Positions 6,711 through 15,371 of a DNA stretch of 34,626 nucleotides are shown piece after piece. The number at the start of each line of letters is the position of its first letter. The stretch's first letter is position 1. Source of the stretch: HGM11412 sp045536025 (GTDB lineage Bacteria; Bacillota; Clostridia; Christensenellales; Borkfalkiaceae). Location of the stretch: NCBI GenBank assembly GCA_045536025.1, contig JAZSMT010000016.1, forward strand, positions 1-34,626, written 5' to 3'. Under the pieces are notes generated by a model. That model was not told where the DNA came from and did no database searches. It saw only the letters and a list, made by a program, of their open reading frames with translations. Made by a program: the position numbers and the translations under genes.

Positions 6711-7789
6711 TGAAAGATAAAATCAAAAAAATTAGTACACGCTGGTTTATAACCGCATTTTCGGGCATGGCGCAAGGGCTTTTTTGTACGCTTATTGCAG
6801 GTACAATCCTTGCCCAAATCGCAGGCTGGGTAGGCGAAAATTACGTGGGAAATACTTTAAAGTATATCGCTAATATCGCAAAGACCATGATGGGCGCTGG
6901 TATCGGCGTTGGTATAGCTTACGCACTTACTAAAAACAAACTTTTAATATTCTCGTCTGCAGTTGCAGGTTTCGTTGGTGCATGGGCGGATAAACTTATC
7001 GTCGGCGGTAGCGGTTTAACTACGGTTACTATGGGGCTTCCTGGAAACCCCGTAGGCGCGTATATAGCTACTATGATGGTAGTTGAAATCGTGTCCTTAT
7101 ACGCAGGTAAAACTAAGCTTGACATTATCTTAGTTCCTTTAGGAACTATGTTTATATCTTTTGCAGGCGTGTTTGCATCGTATCCTTTTATTTGGCTAAT
7201 CGTAAAACTCGGCGATTTAATCGCTATTGCAACTAACGCAAGCCCTTTTATTATGGGTATCGTTATCTCCGTCGTTATGGGTATACTTTTAACTATGCCT
7301 ACCTCGTCGGCAGCTATTTGGGTTGCGGTTGCGTCTAACGTTTCGCTCGGCAATCAATCGGCAATGTTAATTGCTGGCGGTGCTGCAACGGTAGGCTGTG
7401 CTTGTCACATGGTTGGTTTTGCGGTAGCAAGCTATCGTGAAAACGGCGTATCTGGGCTTATTTCGCAAGGTCTTGGAACGAGTATGCTTCAAATTCCTAA
7501 CATTATGAAAAAGCCTGTAATTATGGTGCCTATGATAATTTCCTCGGCAATTTGCGGACCACTTTCTACTTGCTTATTTAAGCTTAAATGCGGAGCTTCT
7601 GGCGGTGGTATGGGTACTAGTGGCTTAGTTGGCGTATTCGATTTATTATCAAACACTAGCGGTGCGCTTGGAATTATAGGAATATTTACCTTAATGTTTA
7701 TTCTTCCTATAATACTCAACGTGGTAATATCCGAGTTTATGCGTAAGAAAAAGTGGATAGCTTTTGGCGATATGAAGCTTGACGATTAA
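6710..7789 (+). CDS. PTS EIIC-like membrane transport protein
   Basis: A polytopic membrane protein of 359 residues with about 8-10 hydrophobic segments and the Gly/Ala-rich loops of the EIIC-like family annotated as PTS_EIIC (PF13303-type). EIIC proteins carry sugars across the membrane together with phosphorylation by EIIA/EIIB, but no EIIA, EIIB or HPr domain is present in the window, so its energy coupling and substrate are open. I took the ATG at 6710, one base into the upstream stop, with GGAGGTG just before it; an in-frame TTG one codon earlier is less likely. A terminator follows at 7802. Confidence 0.8.
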   Translation: MKDKIKKISTRWFITAFSGMAQGLFCTLIAGTILAQIAGWVGENYVGNTLKYIANIAKTMMGAGIGVGIAYALTKNKLLIFSSAVAGFVGAWADKLIVGGSGLTTVTMGLPGNPVGAYIATMMVVEIVSLYAGKTKLDIILVPLGTMFISFAGVFASYPFIWLIVKLGDLIAIATNASPFIMGIVISVVMGILLTMPTSSAAIWVAVASNVSLGNQSAMLIAGGAATVGCACHMVGFAVASYRENGVSGLISQGLGTSMLQIPNIMKKPVIMVPMIISSAICGPLSTCLFKLKCGASGGGMGTSGLVGVFDLLSNTSGALGIIGIFTLMFILPIILNVVISEFMRKKKWIAFGDMKLDD

Positions 7790-7801
7790 TCATAATTAAT
7801 A

Positions 7802-7835
7802 AAAACTCCTCATATTTTATACGGGGAGTTTTTTT
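7802..7835 (+). terminator. Terminator whose 3' arm doubles as the yabP ribosome site
   Basis: AAAACTCC (7802-7809) pairs with GGAGTTTT (7825-7832), and T residues continue to 7835. The GGGGAG in the 3' arm is also the only Shine-Dalgarno for the ATG at 7836, so folding of the terminator would hide it. Confidence 0.75.
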
Positions 7836-8090
7836 ATGGAAAATTTACACGTTTTAACCGTTGAAAGCAAAAGAAGAATTACCGTTAGCGAGGCAAAAGA
7901 GGTTCTTGCCTTTTCGGATAAAGAAATACGCTTAAAATTAAAAGACGGAAGCACGCTCAATATCTACGGTGAAAATCTTAAAATTACCGCGTTTGACGAC
8001 GGTAGCGGTCTTTTTAGCGCAAACGGAAATTTTGGAGGCGCAAAATATAAGCAATCGGCGTCAACCATCGTAAAAAAGGTGTTTGGCTAA
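7836..8090 (+). CDS. yabP: Sporulation protein YabP (YabP/YqfC family)
   Basis: 84 residues with the family pattern: a short strand region ending in KRRITVSEAKEVLAF, then IRLKLKDGSTLNIYGENLKI, a small beta domain. YabP is required for sporulation in Bacillus, where it acts with YabQ in the mother cell. Its stop overlaps the yabQ start (TAATG), and the following yabQ makes YabP more likely than its paralogue YqfC. The ribosome site lies inside the upstream terminator hairpin. Confidence 0.85.
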   Translation: MENLHVLTVESKRRITVSEAKEVLAFSDKEIRLKLKDGSTLNIYGENLKITAFDDGSGLFSANGNFGGAKYKQSASTIVKKVFG

Positions 8091-8548
8091 TGTTTTTATC
8101 GCTTGACCAGCCTCGTATTTTCGTTATTTGCTTGCTAATAGGTATAATTTCGGGCGTGTATTACGAGATTTTTGCGCTTGTAATTAAATTTATAAAGGTA
8201 AAATGGTTTGTTCACGCTTTGCAGGGTGTGTGGCTCATTAGTTGTTCGCTAATTTTTATAACCTTTTCTCTAATATACGAACTTCCAGATTTTAGAGGGT
8301 ACATGGCTGTAGGCGTAGGGCTTGGAATTTATATGTATAAATTAAGTTTTCATAAAGTGTTTGCAATTTTTATAAACAAGGTATATAATGTAATTATAAA
8401 ACTATCAAACAAGATAAAGGCAAGTAATGAACGAAGAAAAGAAAAGGCGGGTATTCTCGGCGGTGCTGTCGGGGTTGATAATGTTTACCACCATACTCGT
8501 GGCGATAATAACTTATCAGCTTATAGGAATAATTACCCGAAAAAATAA
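8090..8548 (+). CDS. yabQ: Sporulation membrane protein YabQ
   Basis: 152 residues with three or four hydrophobic segments in the first 100 (for example RIFVICLLIGIISGVYYEIF), matching the small integral membrane protein YabQ needed for cortex formation. The start overlaps the yabP stop by one base. The last ~40 residues are polar and are read from DNA that also encodes the start of divIC in another frame (122 nt overlap). That tail is not typical of the family and may be a run-on after loss of an earlier stop. Confidence 0.8.
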   Translation: MFLSLDQPRIFVICLLIGIISGVYYEIFALVIKFIKVKWFVHALQGVWLISCSLIFITFSLIYELPDFRGYMAVGVGLGIYMYKLSFHKVFAIFINKVYNVIIKLSNKIKASNERRKEKAGILGGAVGVDNVYHHTRGDNNLSAYRNNYPKK

Positions 8549-8690
8549 AATAGCCGAGCTTGACGCGGAGATAGCTTATCTTAAAGCTCAAATCGAGCAA
8601 ACGGAGGATGATATTGCCTCTTGGGAGCTTGAGTGGAAGATTATCGAGCGCGCAAGAGAGCTTGGTATGTATTTTGAAGATGAAGAATAG
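8427..8690 (+). CDS. divIC: FtsB/DivIC-type septum formation protein
   Basis: 87 residues with the standard design: a short basic cytoplasmic tail (KKRR), one transmembrane helix (about 13-35) and a coiled coil outside (KIAELDAEIAYLKAQIEQTEDD) ending in the ARELGM motif. The family joins DivIB/FtsL in the division complex. Gene order yabP-yabQ-divIC is a common Clostridia arrangement and supports the name. AAAGG lies about 8 nt before the ATG. It starts 122 nt before yabQ ends and overlaps the next gene by 11 nt. Confidence 0.88.
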   Translation: MNEEKKRRVFSAVLSGLIMFTTILVAIITYQLIGIITRKNKIAELDAEIAYLKAQIEQTEDDIASWELEWKIIERARELGMYFEDEE

Positions 8691-9564
8691 TATTTCATAT
8701 CCCGTAGCCGTGATTGACGTGGGCAGTAATTCCGTTCGGCTTATGACGGATACGGGCAGTTTAAAACGCAAATATCTTATAACCACGCGCCTTGCCGAGG
8801 GTAAGATTGAAAACCGTTTGGCAAACGCTTCTATACTGCGAACTGTTAACGCAGTTGCTCTTTTTTTTGAAAAGGCGATTAAAGAGGGTTGCAAATCGGT
8901 TTTTATTTTTGCAACCGCTGCGGTAAGAAATTCTGAAAACGGAATTGATTTCGTTTCTGCCGTTAAAAAACTAACGGGGGTTGACGTTCACGTGGTTTCA
9001 GGCGATTTAGAGGCTGAACTTGCCGTTTTAGGCGCTTTAAAGGGAGTTAGCGGTGGAATTATCGACGTTGGCGGTGCAAGCACCGAGGTTGCCTTTAACG
9101 AGGGCGGACAAACTGTTTACGCAGTTAGCTACAAGGTAGGGGCGGTTAGTTTATTTTGCGATTTTTCGCGCGAGCGCGACAAAATTAAAGGGTATCTTAG
9201 TTCTACTATTAAAGGTGTAAGACGGTTGTTTAAGGGTGATTTTTACGCGATAGGCGGTACGGTTACAACCCTTGCCTCAATCGACCTTAATCTCAAGGAA
9301 TATCAGCCCAATAAAATTGACGGGCACTATCTCAGTTTGGATAGAATTATAAAAATATCAAACGAATTGTTTTCGTTAACTCCTAACGAGATTGCCGTTA
9401 GGTATCCAACGGCAAAATCTAGGGCAGACGTTATCTCGGGTGGTGCAGAAATATTAGTTTCGGTGCTTTCAGCCTACGGCATAAACGGAGTTATAGTTAG
9501 CGAAAGCGATAATTTGGAAGGCTACTTGGAGTACTTATTGAAAAATGAAGAAAAACAGGATTAA
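8680..9564 (+). CDS. Ppx/GppA-family phosphatase (short form)
   Basis: An ASKHA-fold enzyme acting on polyphosphate or pppGpp. Over 294 residues it has the phosphate-1 loop VIDVGSNSVRLM (about 11-22), FATAAVRNSENG (77-88), the DVGGAST phosphate-2 loop (129-135) and the AIGGTVTTLASI adenosine-like loop. It lacks the C-terminal HD-like domain of E. coli GppA, as do the ~300-residue forms. I place the start at 8680, where family similarity begins, rather than at 8608, which is deep within divIC. It overlaps divIC by 11 nt and the M50 gene by 20 nt. The choice between polyphosphatase and pppGpp hydrolase is unresolved. Confidence 0.88.
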   Translation: MKNSISYPVAVIDVGSNSVRLMTDTGSLKRKYLITTRLAEGKIENRLANASILRTVNAVALFFEKAIKEGCKSVFIFATAAVRNSENGIDFVSAVKKLTGVDVHVVSGDLEAELAVLGALKGVSGGIIDVGGASTEVAFNEGGQTVYAVSYKVGAVSLFCDFSRERDKIKGYLSSTIKGVRRLFKGDFYAIGGTVTTLASIDLNLKEYQPNKIDGHYLSLDRIIKISNELFSLTPNEIAVRYPTAKSRADVISGGAEILVSVLSAYGINGVIVSESDNLEGYLEYLLKNEEKQD

Positions 9565-10606
9565 ACTTATAATAAACGGCTTGACTGCCTGTTTGTGCGT
9601 ATTGTTGTTTGCGTATTTGGCGTTAAATTTACTAAGCGGATATGAAAGCGAGGTCGTTAAAATACTTATAAGCGCGTTTTTAGGCGTAATAATTACGTTG
9701 CTATTAAACTCGGTAGTGCACGAATTAGGGCATATAATAGCAGGGCTTATTTGCGGTCTAAAATTCAATTCCGTTCAGTTTTCGTGGCTGTTTATAGGAA
9801 AAACAAGAGGTAAATTAAAGGTAAAATTTAAAAGCTCAGAAGGTGAGCTTGGCGTTACCGAATTAATTCCCAAAACCTCTCAAAAGGCTTTTGAAAAATA
9901 CGTTATTTCAGCGGTAGGCGGTTTGGTTACAAGCTTTATTCTTTTGACGGTACAAGTTTTAATTTGCTTGTTCTCTACAAGCCTTATTTTATACGCGGGG
10001 CTTGGCATAACTTTTCCGATAACGGCGTATATCTTTTTAATTAATCTATTTCCCGTATTTGAAAATAACGACGGGCATCTCGTTTACACCTTTATGCGCG
10101 GTGGCGACGATAAGAAAATTTGTAGCAATTACTACACGGCAACCGCCTTGCTTTACGAGGGGGTGGAGCCGTCTGAGCTTGAGCCGTCACTTCTTATTGA
10201 TTATCAAAAAGAAGGGGAGTATTCGGTGGGCGTAAGATATCTGCGATATCTTGCCTATATTCAAAGCGATGAAGAAAGAGCTATTTTAGAGCTTAGAAAA
10301 ATTAGTGATTTATCTAAATTTTACGGCATAAGAGAAGAGGTTTTTGAAGAGCTTTATTTTTCGGCTTTAACTATAGGCGACGATAAGTTTATTAAAGCCT
10401 ACGAGCAAGATGCGGTTAGAATTTTTAGTAAAGAAGAGCGACCTCAAAGCTTTAGAGCGCACGCCGTTTATAGAATTAAAAACGGCGAGGCGGACTGGGC
10501 TAAACTTATACTTAAAAGCGGTATAGATTTTTGTTCTACCTATCCTGTAAAAGGGGTAGCAAAGGCTGAAAAGAGGTATATGGAACTAATGCTTAAAAAT
10601 TTATAA
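9545..10606 (+). CDS. M50-family (site-2-protease-like) membrane metalloprotease
   Basis: 353 residues. The zinc motif HELGH is at 59-63 in the second hydrophobic segment, and the partner motif appears as NLFPVFENNDGH with Asp176, where typical S2P enzymes have an NPxPxxxLDGG-like string. Further membrane segments lie at about 120-170. The soluble C-terminal half (about 180-353) is helical and TPR-like and has no PDZ domain. Such proteins cut substrates inside the membrane, often anti-sigma factors or spore regulators. The target is unknown here; a link to the preceding sporulation genes is only suggested by position. It overlaps the upstream gene by 20 nt. Confidence 0.85.
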   Translation: MKKNRIKLIINGLTACLCVLLFAYLALNLLSGYESEVVKILISAFLGVIITLLLNSVVHELGHIIAGLICGLKFNSVQFSWLFIGKTRGKLKVKFKSSEGELGVTELIPKTSQKAFEKYVISAVGGLVTSFILLTVQVLICLFSTSLILYAGLGITFPITAYIFLINLFPVFENNDGHLVYTFMRGGDDKKICSNYYTATALLYEGVEPSELEPSLLIDYQKEGEYSVGVRYLRYLAYIQSDEERAILELRKISDLSKFYGIREEVFEELYFSALTIGDDKFIKAYEQDAVRIFSKEERPQSFRAHAVYRIKNGEADWAKLILKSGIDFCSTYPVKGVAKAEKRYMELMLKNL

Positions 10607-10632
10607 AAAACGGGCGAGAAGCCCGTTTTTTT
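10606..10632 (+). terminator. Intrinsic terminator after the M50 gene
   Basis: AAAAACGGGC pairs with GCCCGTTTTT around a GAGAA loop (10606-10632), with a seven-base T-run. Confidence 0.92.
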
Positions 10633-10704
10633 GTTGCAAAACTATAAAAATTCAAAAATCGACTAAAATTTATCGTTGTTTTTTGTAAAAAAACAAAAAA
10701 ACTC

Positions 10705-10760
10705 TTTTCTTTTACGCGCGCGTGTGTTATAATATACTAAAATATAGTAATTACTATATT
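10705..10760 (+). promoter_or_regulatory. gyrB promoter with alternating purine-pyrimidine spacer and 20 bp palindrome
   Basis: A perfect extended -10, TGTTATAAT, ends at 10733; the -35 position (10705-10710, TTTTCT) is poor. The spacer just before the -10 is the alternating tract ACGCGCGCGTGTGT (10714-10727). Starting around the expected +1 is the perfect palindrome AATATAGTAATTACTATATT (10741-10760). A-tracts lie upstream at about 10670-10702. The rest of 10633-10805 holds no gene. Confidence 0.65.
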
Positions 10761-10805
10761 ACTTCGATTACCACGCAAACGCATTTTGCGGATAAGGAGG
10801 GGCAA

Positions 10806-12716
10806 ATGAATTTAGATAATAAAGTGGAAAACGCATACGGCGCTGACCAGATTAGAGAGTGTAAGGGTTTAGAACATATCCGTTTAAGACCAGGTATGTA
10901 TATCCGTAATACCGACGCTTACGGTCTTCACCACCTCGTAAAAGAAACGGTGGACAACTCTATTGACGAGGCTTTAGCAGGCTATTGCGACACGATATCC
11001 GTAACTATTCATAAAGACGGTTCTTGTTCAATTCGCGACAACGGTAGAGGTATTCCTACTGGTATGCGCGAAGAGGGCATTTCAACGGTTGAGCTCGTTA
11101 TGACGCACCCTAACGCCGGCGGTAAATTCGGCGACGGTGGCTACGAGATTTCTTCCGGTCTTCACGGCGTTGGTTTAAAAGCCGTTAACGCTCTTTCCGA
11201 ATACGCAAGCGTTGACGTTTATCAAAACGGCAAGCACTACCGTCAAGAGTATAAAATCGGTGTTCCTCAAACGGAACTTTTAGTGCTTGAGGATACGGCT
11301 GAAACGGGTACGTGCGTAACCTTTAAGCCTGATGCAACTATTTTCTCCACCACCGATTTTTCGTACGAAACGATTAAGAGTATGCTTCGCGACTTTGCTT
11401 TCTTAAACACGGGTGTAAAGCTCCTTTTAGAGGACGAGAGAGAGGGGCAAGAGAGAAAGGACGAAATGTATTCGACTGGCGGCATTAAAGAATACGTTGA
11501 GGTTCTTAACCACAACAAAGAGGTTTTAACTCCCGAACCCATATATATGAAAAAGCGTTTCGATAAGGAAACGATTGAGATTGCCTTCCAGTATAACGAC
11601 GGATACAGCGAACAAATTCTCGCGTTTGCAAACAACGTTAACAACGTTGAGGGCGGTACGCATTTAGACGGATTTAAGCTTGCGCTTACTAAAGTAGTTA
11701 ACGACGCGGGCAAAAAATTAAACCTTTTAAAGACTGACGACGATAAGTTATCAGGCGAGGACGTTAGAGAGGGTATTACCGCGGTAATATCGGTTAAGCT
11801 TTTAAATCCTCAGTTTGAAGGTCAAACTAAAACTAAGCTCGGCAACGCCGATATGAGAACGCTTGTTAATAAAACTATGAGCGAAGAATTTGCCACCGCG
11901 CTTGAAGAAAACCCGAACGTTGCCAAAGAGCTTATCTTAAAGTGTTTGACGGCTAAAAAGGCAAGAGAGGCGGCTAGAAAGGCAAGAGAAGCTACTAGAA
12001 AGGGTGTATTTGAATCGGCCAAGCTTCCAGGCAAGCTTGCAGACTGTTCGTGTAAAGACCCCGAGCTTTGCGAAATTTGCCTCGTAGAGGGCGACTCGGC
12101 AGGCGGTACTGCTAAGCAGGGAAGAGATAGGCGCTTCCAAGCAGTTCTTCCCTTAAGAGGTAAAATTTTAAACGTTGAAAAAACGCGTATAAACAGAGTT
12201 TTAGAAAACGAAGAAATAAAAGCTATGATAACTGCTTTCGGCGGTGGTATGCTTGACGATTTCGACGTGTCAAAGCTCCGCTACGACAGAATTATTTGTA
12301 TGACCGACGCGGACGTTGACGGTTCGCATATCAGAATACTACTTCTTACCTTTTTCTTTAGGTACATGCGCCCGCTTATCGAGGAGGGGCACGTATATAT
12401 CGCTCAACCTCCCCTTTACAAAATAACTAAAGGCAAGCAAGAGCATTATTTCTACACCGAAGAAGATAAGGAAGAATTTTTGAAAAACAACGAAAGATGT
12501 GATATTCAGCGTTACAAAGGTCTTGGTGAAATGGATGCCGAACAACTTTGGGATACCACTATGAACCCCGAAACGAGAACGCTTAGAAGAGTAACCGTTC
12601 AAGACGCTATCGAGGCAGACTCACACTTCTCGCTACTCATGGGCGAGCAACCCGAACTCCGTCGCAAATTTATTGAAGAAAACGCTAAGTTTGCGAACGC
12701 TGATTTGGATACCTGA
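10806..12716 (+). CDS. gyrB: DNA gyrase subunit B
   Basis: The ATPase half of gyrase. 636 residues from the ATG at 10806, chosen because AAGGAGG precedes it and homology begins just after; a longer in-frame start at 10722 would lie in the promoter. The GHKL ATPase has ETVDNSIDEAL (Glu47, Asn51), DNGRGIP and SGLHGVG. The TOPRIM part has EGDSAGGTAKQGRDRR and MTDADVDGSHIR, and the tail has QRYKGLGEMDAEQLWDTTM. There is a small oddity: the ATP-lid segment reads MTHPNAGGKFGDGGYEISS rather than the common VLHAGGKF form. It is followed by gyrA after 14 nt; the GyrA-box there settles gyrase over topoisomerase IV. Confidence 0.95.
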   Translation: MNLDNKVENAYGADQIRECKGLEHIRLRPGMYIRNTDAYGLHHLVKETVDNSIDEALAGYCDTISVTIHKDGSCSIRDNGRGIPTGMREEGISTVELVMTHPNAGGKFGDGGYEISSGLHGVGLKAVNALSEYASVDVYQNGKHYRQEYKIGVPQTELLVLEDTAETGTCVTFKPDATIFSTTDFSYETIKSMLRDFAFLNTGVKLLLEDEREGQERKDEMYSTGGIKEYVEVLNHNKEVLTPEPIYMKKRFDKETIEIAFQYNDGYSEQILAFANNVNNVEGGTHLDGFKLALTKVVNDAGKKLNLLKTDDDKLSGEDVREGITAVISVKLLNPQFEGQTKTKLGNADMRTLVNKTMSEEFATALEENPNVAKELILKCLTAKKAREAARKAREATRKGVFESAKLPGKLADCSCKDPELCEICLVEGDSAGGTAKQGRDRRFQAVLPLRGKILNVEKTRINRVLENEEIKAMITAFGGGMLDDFDVSKLRYDRIICMTDADVDGSHIRILLLTFFFRYMRPLIEEGHVYIAQPPLYKITKGKQEHYFYTEEDKEEFLKNNERCDIQRYKGLGEMDAEQLWDTTMNPETRTLRRVTVQDAIEADSHFSLLMGEQPELRRKFIEENAKFANADLDT

Positions 12717-12730
12717 TAGGAGATTATATT

Positions 12731-15322
12731 ATGGCTATTAAACAAAAAATAAGTGAAGAACTTACCGCCGAATTTAAGAAAACCCTGTCTATGACCAAGC
12801 TTGTCAACGTAGAGGTTGACAGTGAGCTTCGCCAAAGCTTTATCGACTACGCTATGGCGGTTAACCGTTCGCGTGCTATTCCCGACGTTAGGGACGGGTT
12901 AAAGCCCGTTCACAGAAGAATACTATATTCTATGAACGAAATGGGTTTAACGCCCGACAAGCCCTTTAAAAAGTGCGCTGCGATAGTCGGCGACGTTTTA
13001 GGTAAATATCACCCCCACGGTGACAGTTCGGTTTACGACGCGCTCGTTCGTTTAGCGCAAGACTTTTCTATTAATCTTCCGCTTGTTGACGGGCACGGCA
13101 ATTTCGGCTCGGTTGACGGCGACCCTGCCGCAGCGTATAGATATACCGAGGCAAAAATGAGCAAGCTTGCGCTCGAAATGCTTAGAGATATCGACAAAAA
13201 TACCGTTGATTGCAAAGCAAACTTTGACGATACGAGGAAAGAGCCGGTAGTATTACCCGCAAGATATCCAAACCTTTTAGTAAACGGTGCGGACGGTATT
13301 GCGGTTGGCATGGCTACTAATATCCCCCCTCATAATTTAACCGACGTAATAAACGGTGCTATCGCCGTTATTGACAATCCTGAAATCACGGTTGACGAGC
13401 TTATGGAATACGTTCCTGCACCCGATTTCCCGACTGGCGGTATACTTATGGGCAGAAGCGGTATTAGAAACGCATACAGAACGGGTAGAGGCGGTTTCGT
13501 TCTCCGTTCAAAGTGCGAAATCGAAGAATACGCTGGCGGAACTAGGTCTCGAATTATAGTTACCGAGCTTCCGTACCAAGTAAATAAAGAAAAACTTATC
13601 AAAACCATCGTTGAATACGTTACCGACAAAAAGATTGAGGGTATTGCTAATATTAACGACGAGTCTGACCGCCACGGTATGAGAATCGTTATTGACGTTA
13701 AAAAGGATGCAAACGCTCAAGTCGTACTCAATACCTTATACAAGCAGACTAAACTTCAAGTGTCAGACGGTATCATTTTATTAGCGCTCGTAGGAACTGA
13801 CCCCAAAGTTCTTAACCTAAAAGAAATACTCGTTGAATATCACAAGCACCAACGCGACGTTATCACTAGAAGAACTAAGTTCGACCTTGATAAAGCTCAA
13901 GAAAGATGCTTGATAGTAGAGGGGCTTGTTAAAGCACTTTCGGATATTGACAGCGTTATTAAAATTATCAAGACGAGTAAAGATAGAGCCGAGGCTCAAG
14001 AAAGGCTTATCAAAGAATTCGATTTAGACGCTGAGGGCAAGCAAGCAAACGCAATACTCGATATGAGATTGCAAACGCTTACAAACCTTGCCGTTTCCAA
14101 GCTTCAACAAGAGCTAGACGACCTTAAAAAGTTAATTGCCGACTATTTGGATATATTAGCTAACGTCAGCCGTATAGACGCTATTATTAAAGACGATTTA
14201 ATCGCTATTAAAGAAAAATACGGTAAAGAAAGAAATACTGAAATCTCCGTACTTGAGGGAAGTATTGAAGACGCTGAGCTTATTCCGAGAGAGGACGTTG
14301 TTATTTCGCGCACTCATTTTGGTTACGTTAAGCGTTTACCTGTTGCCGAATACAAGGCTCAACGTCGTGGTGGTAAGGGTATAACCGGTCATAAACCCAA
14401 GGAAGAAGATTTCGTTACCGATATGTTTATAACCTCCACGCACGACGACTTGTTGTTCTTTACAAGTCACGGCAAGGTTTACTCGATAAAAGGCTATGAA
14501 ATTCCCGAGGCGTCAAGAACGTCAAGGGGAAGAGCAATCGTAAATATTTTACAGCTTCAAGAGGGCGAAAAAGTCAACGCAGTTATTCCGCTTAAAGAGG
14601 CAACTGAAGGCTATATTGCAATGGCAACTAGAAACGGTCTTATTAAAAAGACGGCGCTTTCCGAGTTTGCAAGTATTAGAAAATCGGGTAAGATTGCAAT
14701 ATCTCTCAACGAGGGTGACGAACTTATTTCCGTTCAATTCACCTCGGGTAGTGACGAGATTTTGATAGGAACTAAAAACGGTAAGTGCATTAGGTTCTTT
14801 GAAGGTCTTGACGAAGAGAAGGGTACGTACGGTCTTAAGCCGATAGGTAGAGATACCCAAGGCGTTAAAGCTATGGATTTAGGTGCTGACGACGAACTTA
14901 TTGCTATGAGCGTAGTTAAAGAGGGGTGTGACGTATTAACTATTACCTCTAACGGTTACGGCAAACTTACAGATATTGAAGATTACCGCGTTCAAAACCG
15001 TGCGGGTAAGGGTGTAAAATCAGGTCAGTATAACGATAAGACGGGATTGCCAGTATGCCTTAAGTTTATCGCTCCCGATGAGGACGTTATGATGATTTCC
15101 GACAACGGTATTATCATAAGAATTCGCGCAAGCGAGATTAGCAAACTTGGTAGAGATACGCAAGGCGTTATCGTAATGAGGCTCACAGGCGGTAAGGTTT
15201 CTACCGTAGCAGTTGTTCCGCACGAGGACGAAGAAGAACTTGAAGAAGGTGTTGAAAACGCTGAAAACGGCGAAATTTCGCCCGAGCTAGCCGAAAATAC
15301 TTCTCCTGAAACGCAAGAATAA
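12731..15322 (+). CDS. gyrA: DNA gyrase subunit A
   Basis: The DNA cutting and joining subunit; with GyrB it adds negative supercoils. 863 residues. The winged-helix domain has DVRDGLKPVHRRILY and the catalytic Tyr138 in AAYRYTEAK. The C-terminal beta-pinwheel carries the intact GyrA-box QRRGGKG at 544-550, which marks gyrase rather than ParC. At the quinolone-determining positions it has Ser99 and Asp103 (E. coli Ser83 and Asp87), the sensitive-type residues. The tail after about 835 is very acidic (EDEEELEEGVENAENG). The start has AGGAGAT 14 nt after the gyrB stop. The bidirectional terminator at 15336 closes the operon. Confidence 0.96.
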   Translation: MAIKQKISEELTAEFKKTLSMTKLVNVEVDSELRQSFIDYAMAVNRSRAIPDVRDGLKPVHRRILYSMNEMGLTPDKPFKKCAAIVGDVLGKYHPHGDSSVYDALVRLAQDFSINLPLVDGHGNFGSVDGDPAAAYRYTEAKMSKLALEMLRDIDKNTVDCKANFDDTRKEPVVLPARYPNLLVNGADGIAVGMATNIPPHNLTDVINGAIAVIDNPEITVDELMEYVPAPDFPTGGILMGRSGIRNAYRTGRGGFVLRSKCEIEEYAGGTRSRIIVTELPYQVNKEKLIKTIVEYVTDKKIEGIANINDESDRHGMRIVIDVKKDANAQVVLNTLYKQTKLQVSDGIILLALVGTDPKVLNLKEILVEYHKHQRDVITRRTKFDLDKAQERCLIVEGLVKALSDIDSVIKIIKTSKDRAEAQERLIKEFDLDAEGKQANAILDMRLQTLTNLAVSKLQQELDDLKKLIADYLDILANVSRIDAIIKDDLIAIKEKYGKERNTEISVLEGSIEDAELIPREDVVISRTHFGYVKRLPVAEYKAQRRGGKGITGHKPKEEDFVTDMFITSTHDDLLFFTSHGKVYSIKGYEIPEASRTSRGRAIVNILQLQEGEKVNAVIPLKEATEGYIAMATRNGLIKKTALSEFASIRKSGKIAISLNEGDELISVQFTSGSDEILIGTKNGKCIRFFEGLDEEKGTYGLKPIGRDTQGVKAMDLGADDELIAMSVVKEGCDVLTITSNGYGKLTDIEDYRVQNRAGKGVKSGQYNDKTGLPVCLKFIAPDEDVMMISDNGIIIRIRASEISKLGRDTQGVIVMRLTGGKVSTVAVVPHEDEEELEEGVENAENGEISPELAENTSPETQE

Positions 15323-15335
15323 TTACAAACACAAT

Positions 15336-15370
15336 AAAAAACTGTAACCGAACTCGGTTACAGTTTTTTT
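15336..15370. terminator. Bidirectional terminator after gyrA
   Basis: AACTGTAACCG (15340-15350) pairs with CGGTTACAGTT (15355-15365) across an AACT loop, with A-run upstream and T-run downstream, between convergent genes. Confidence 0.93.
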
Positions 15371-15371
15371 G

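Noticed and set aside
8394..8894. 166-codon minus-strand frame across the yabQ-divIC-Ppx junction
   Set aside because: Opposite three overlapping real genes, with no domain or ribosome site; a by-product of the dense overlaps.
11267..11713. Long open frames opposite gyrB, gyrA, yebC and other genes (for example 11267-11713, 1477-1869, 13330-13629 minus)
   Set aside because: They lie fully inside well-supported genes on the other strand, lack ribosome sites and have serine/leucine-rich shadow composition.
12731..15322. Possibility that the topoisomerase pair is ParE/ParC
   Set aside because: The GyrA-box QRRGGKG is intact, so gyrase fits better.
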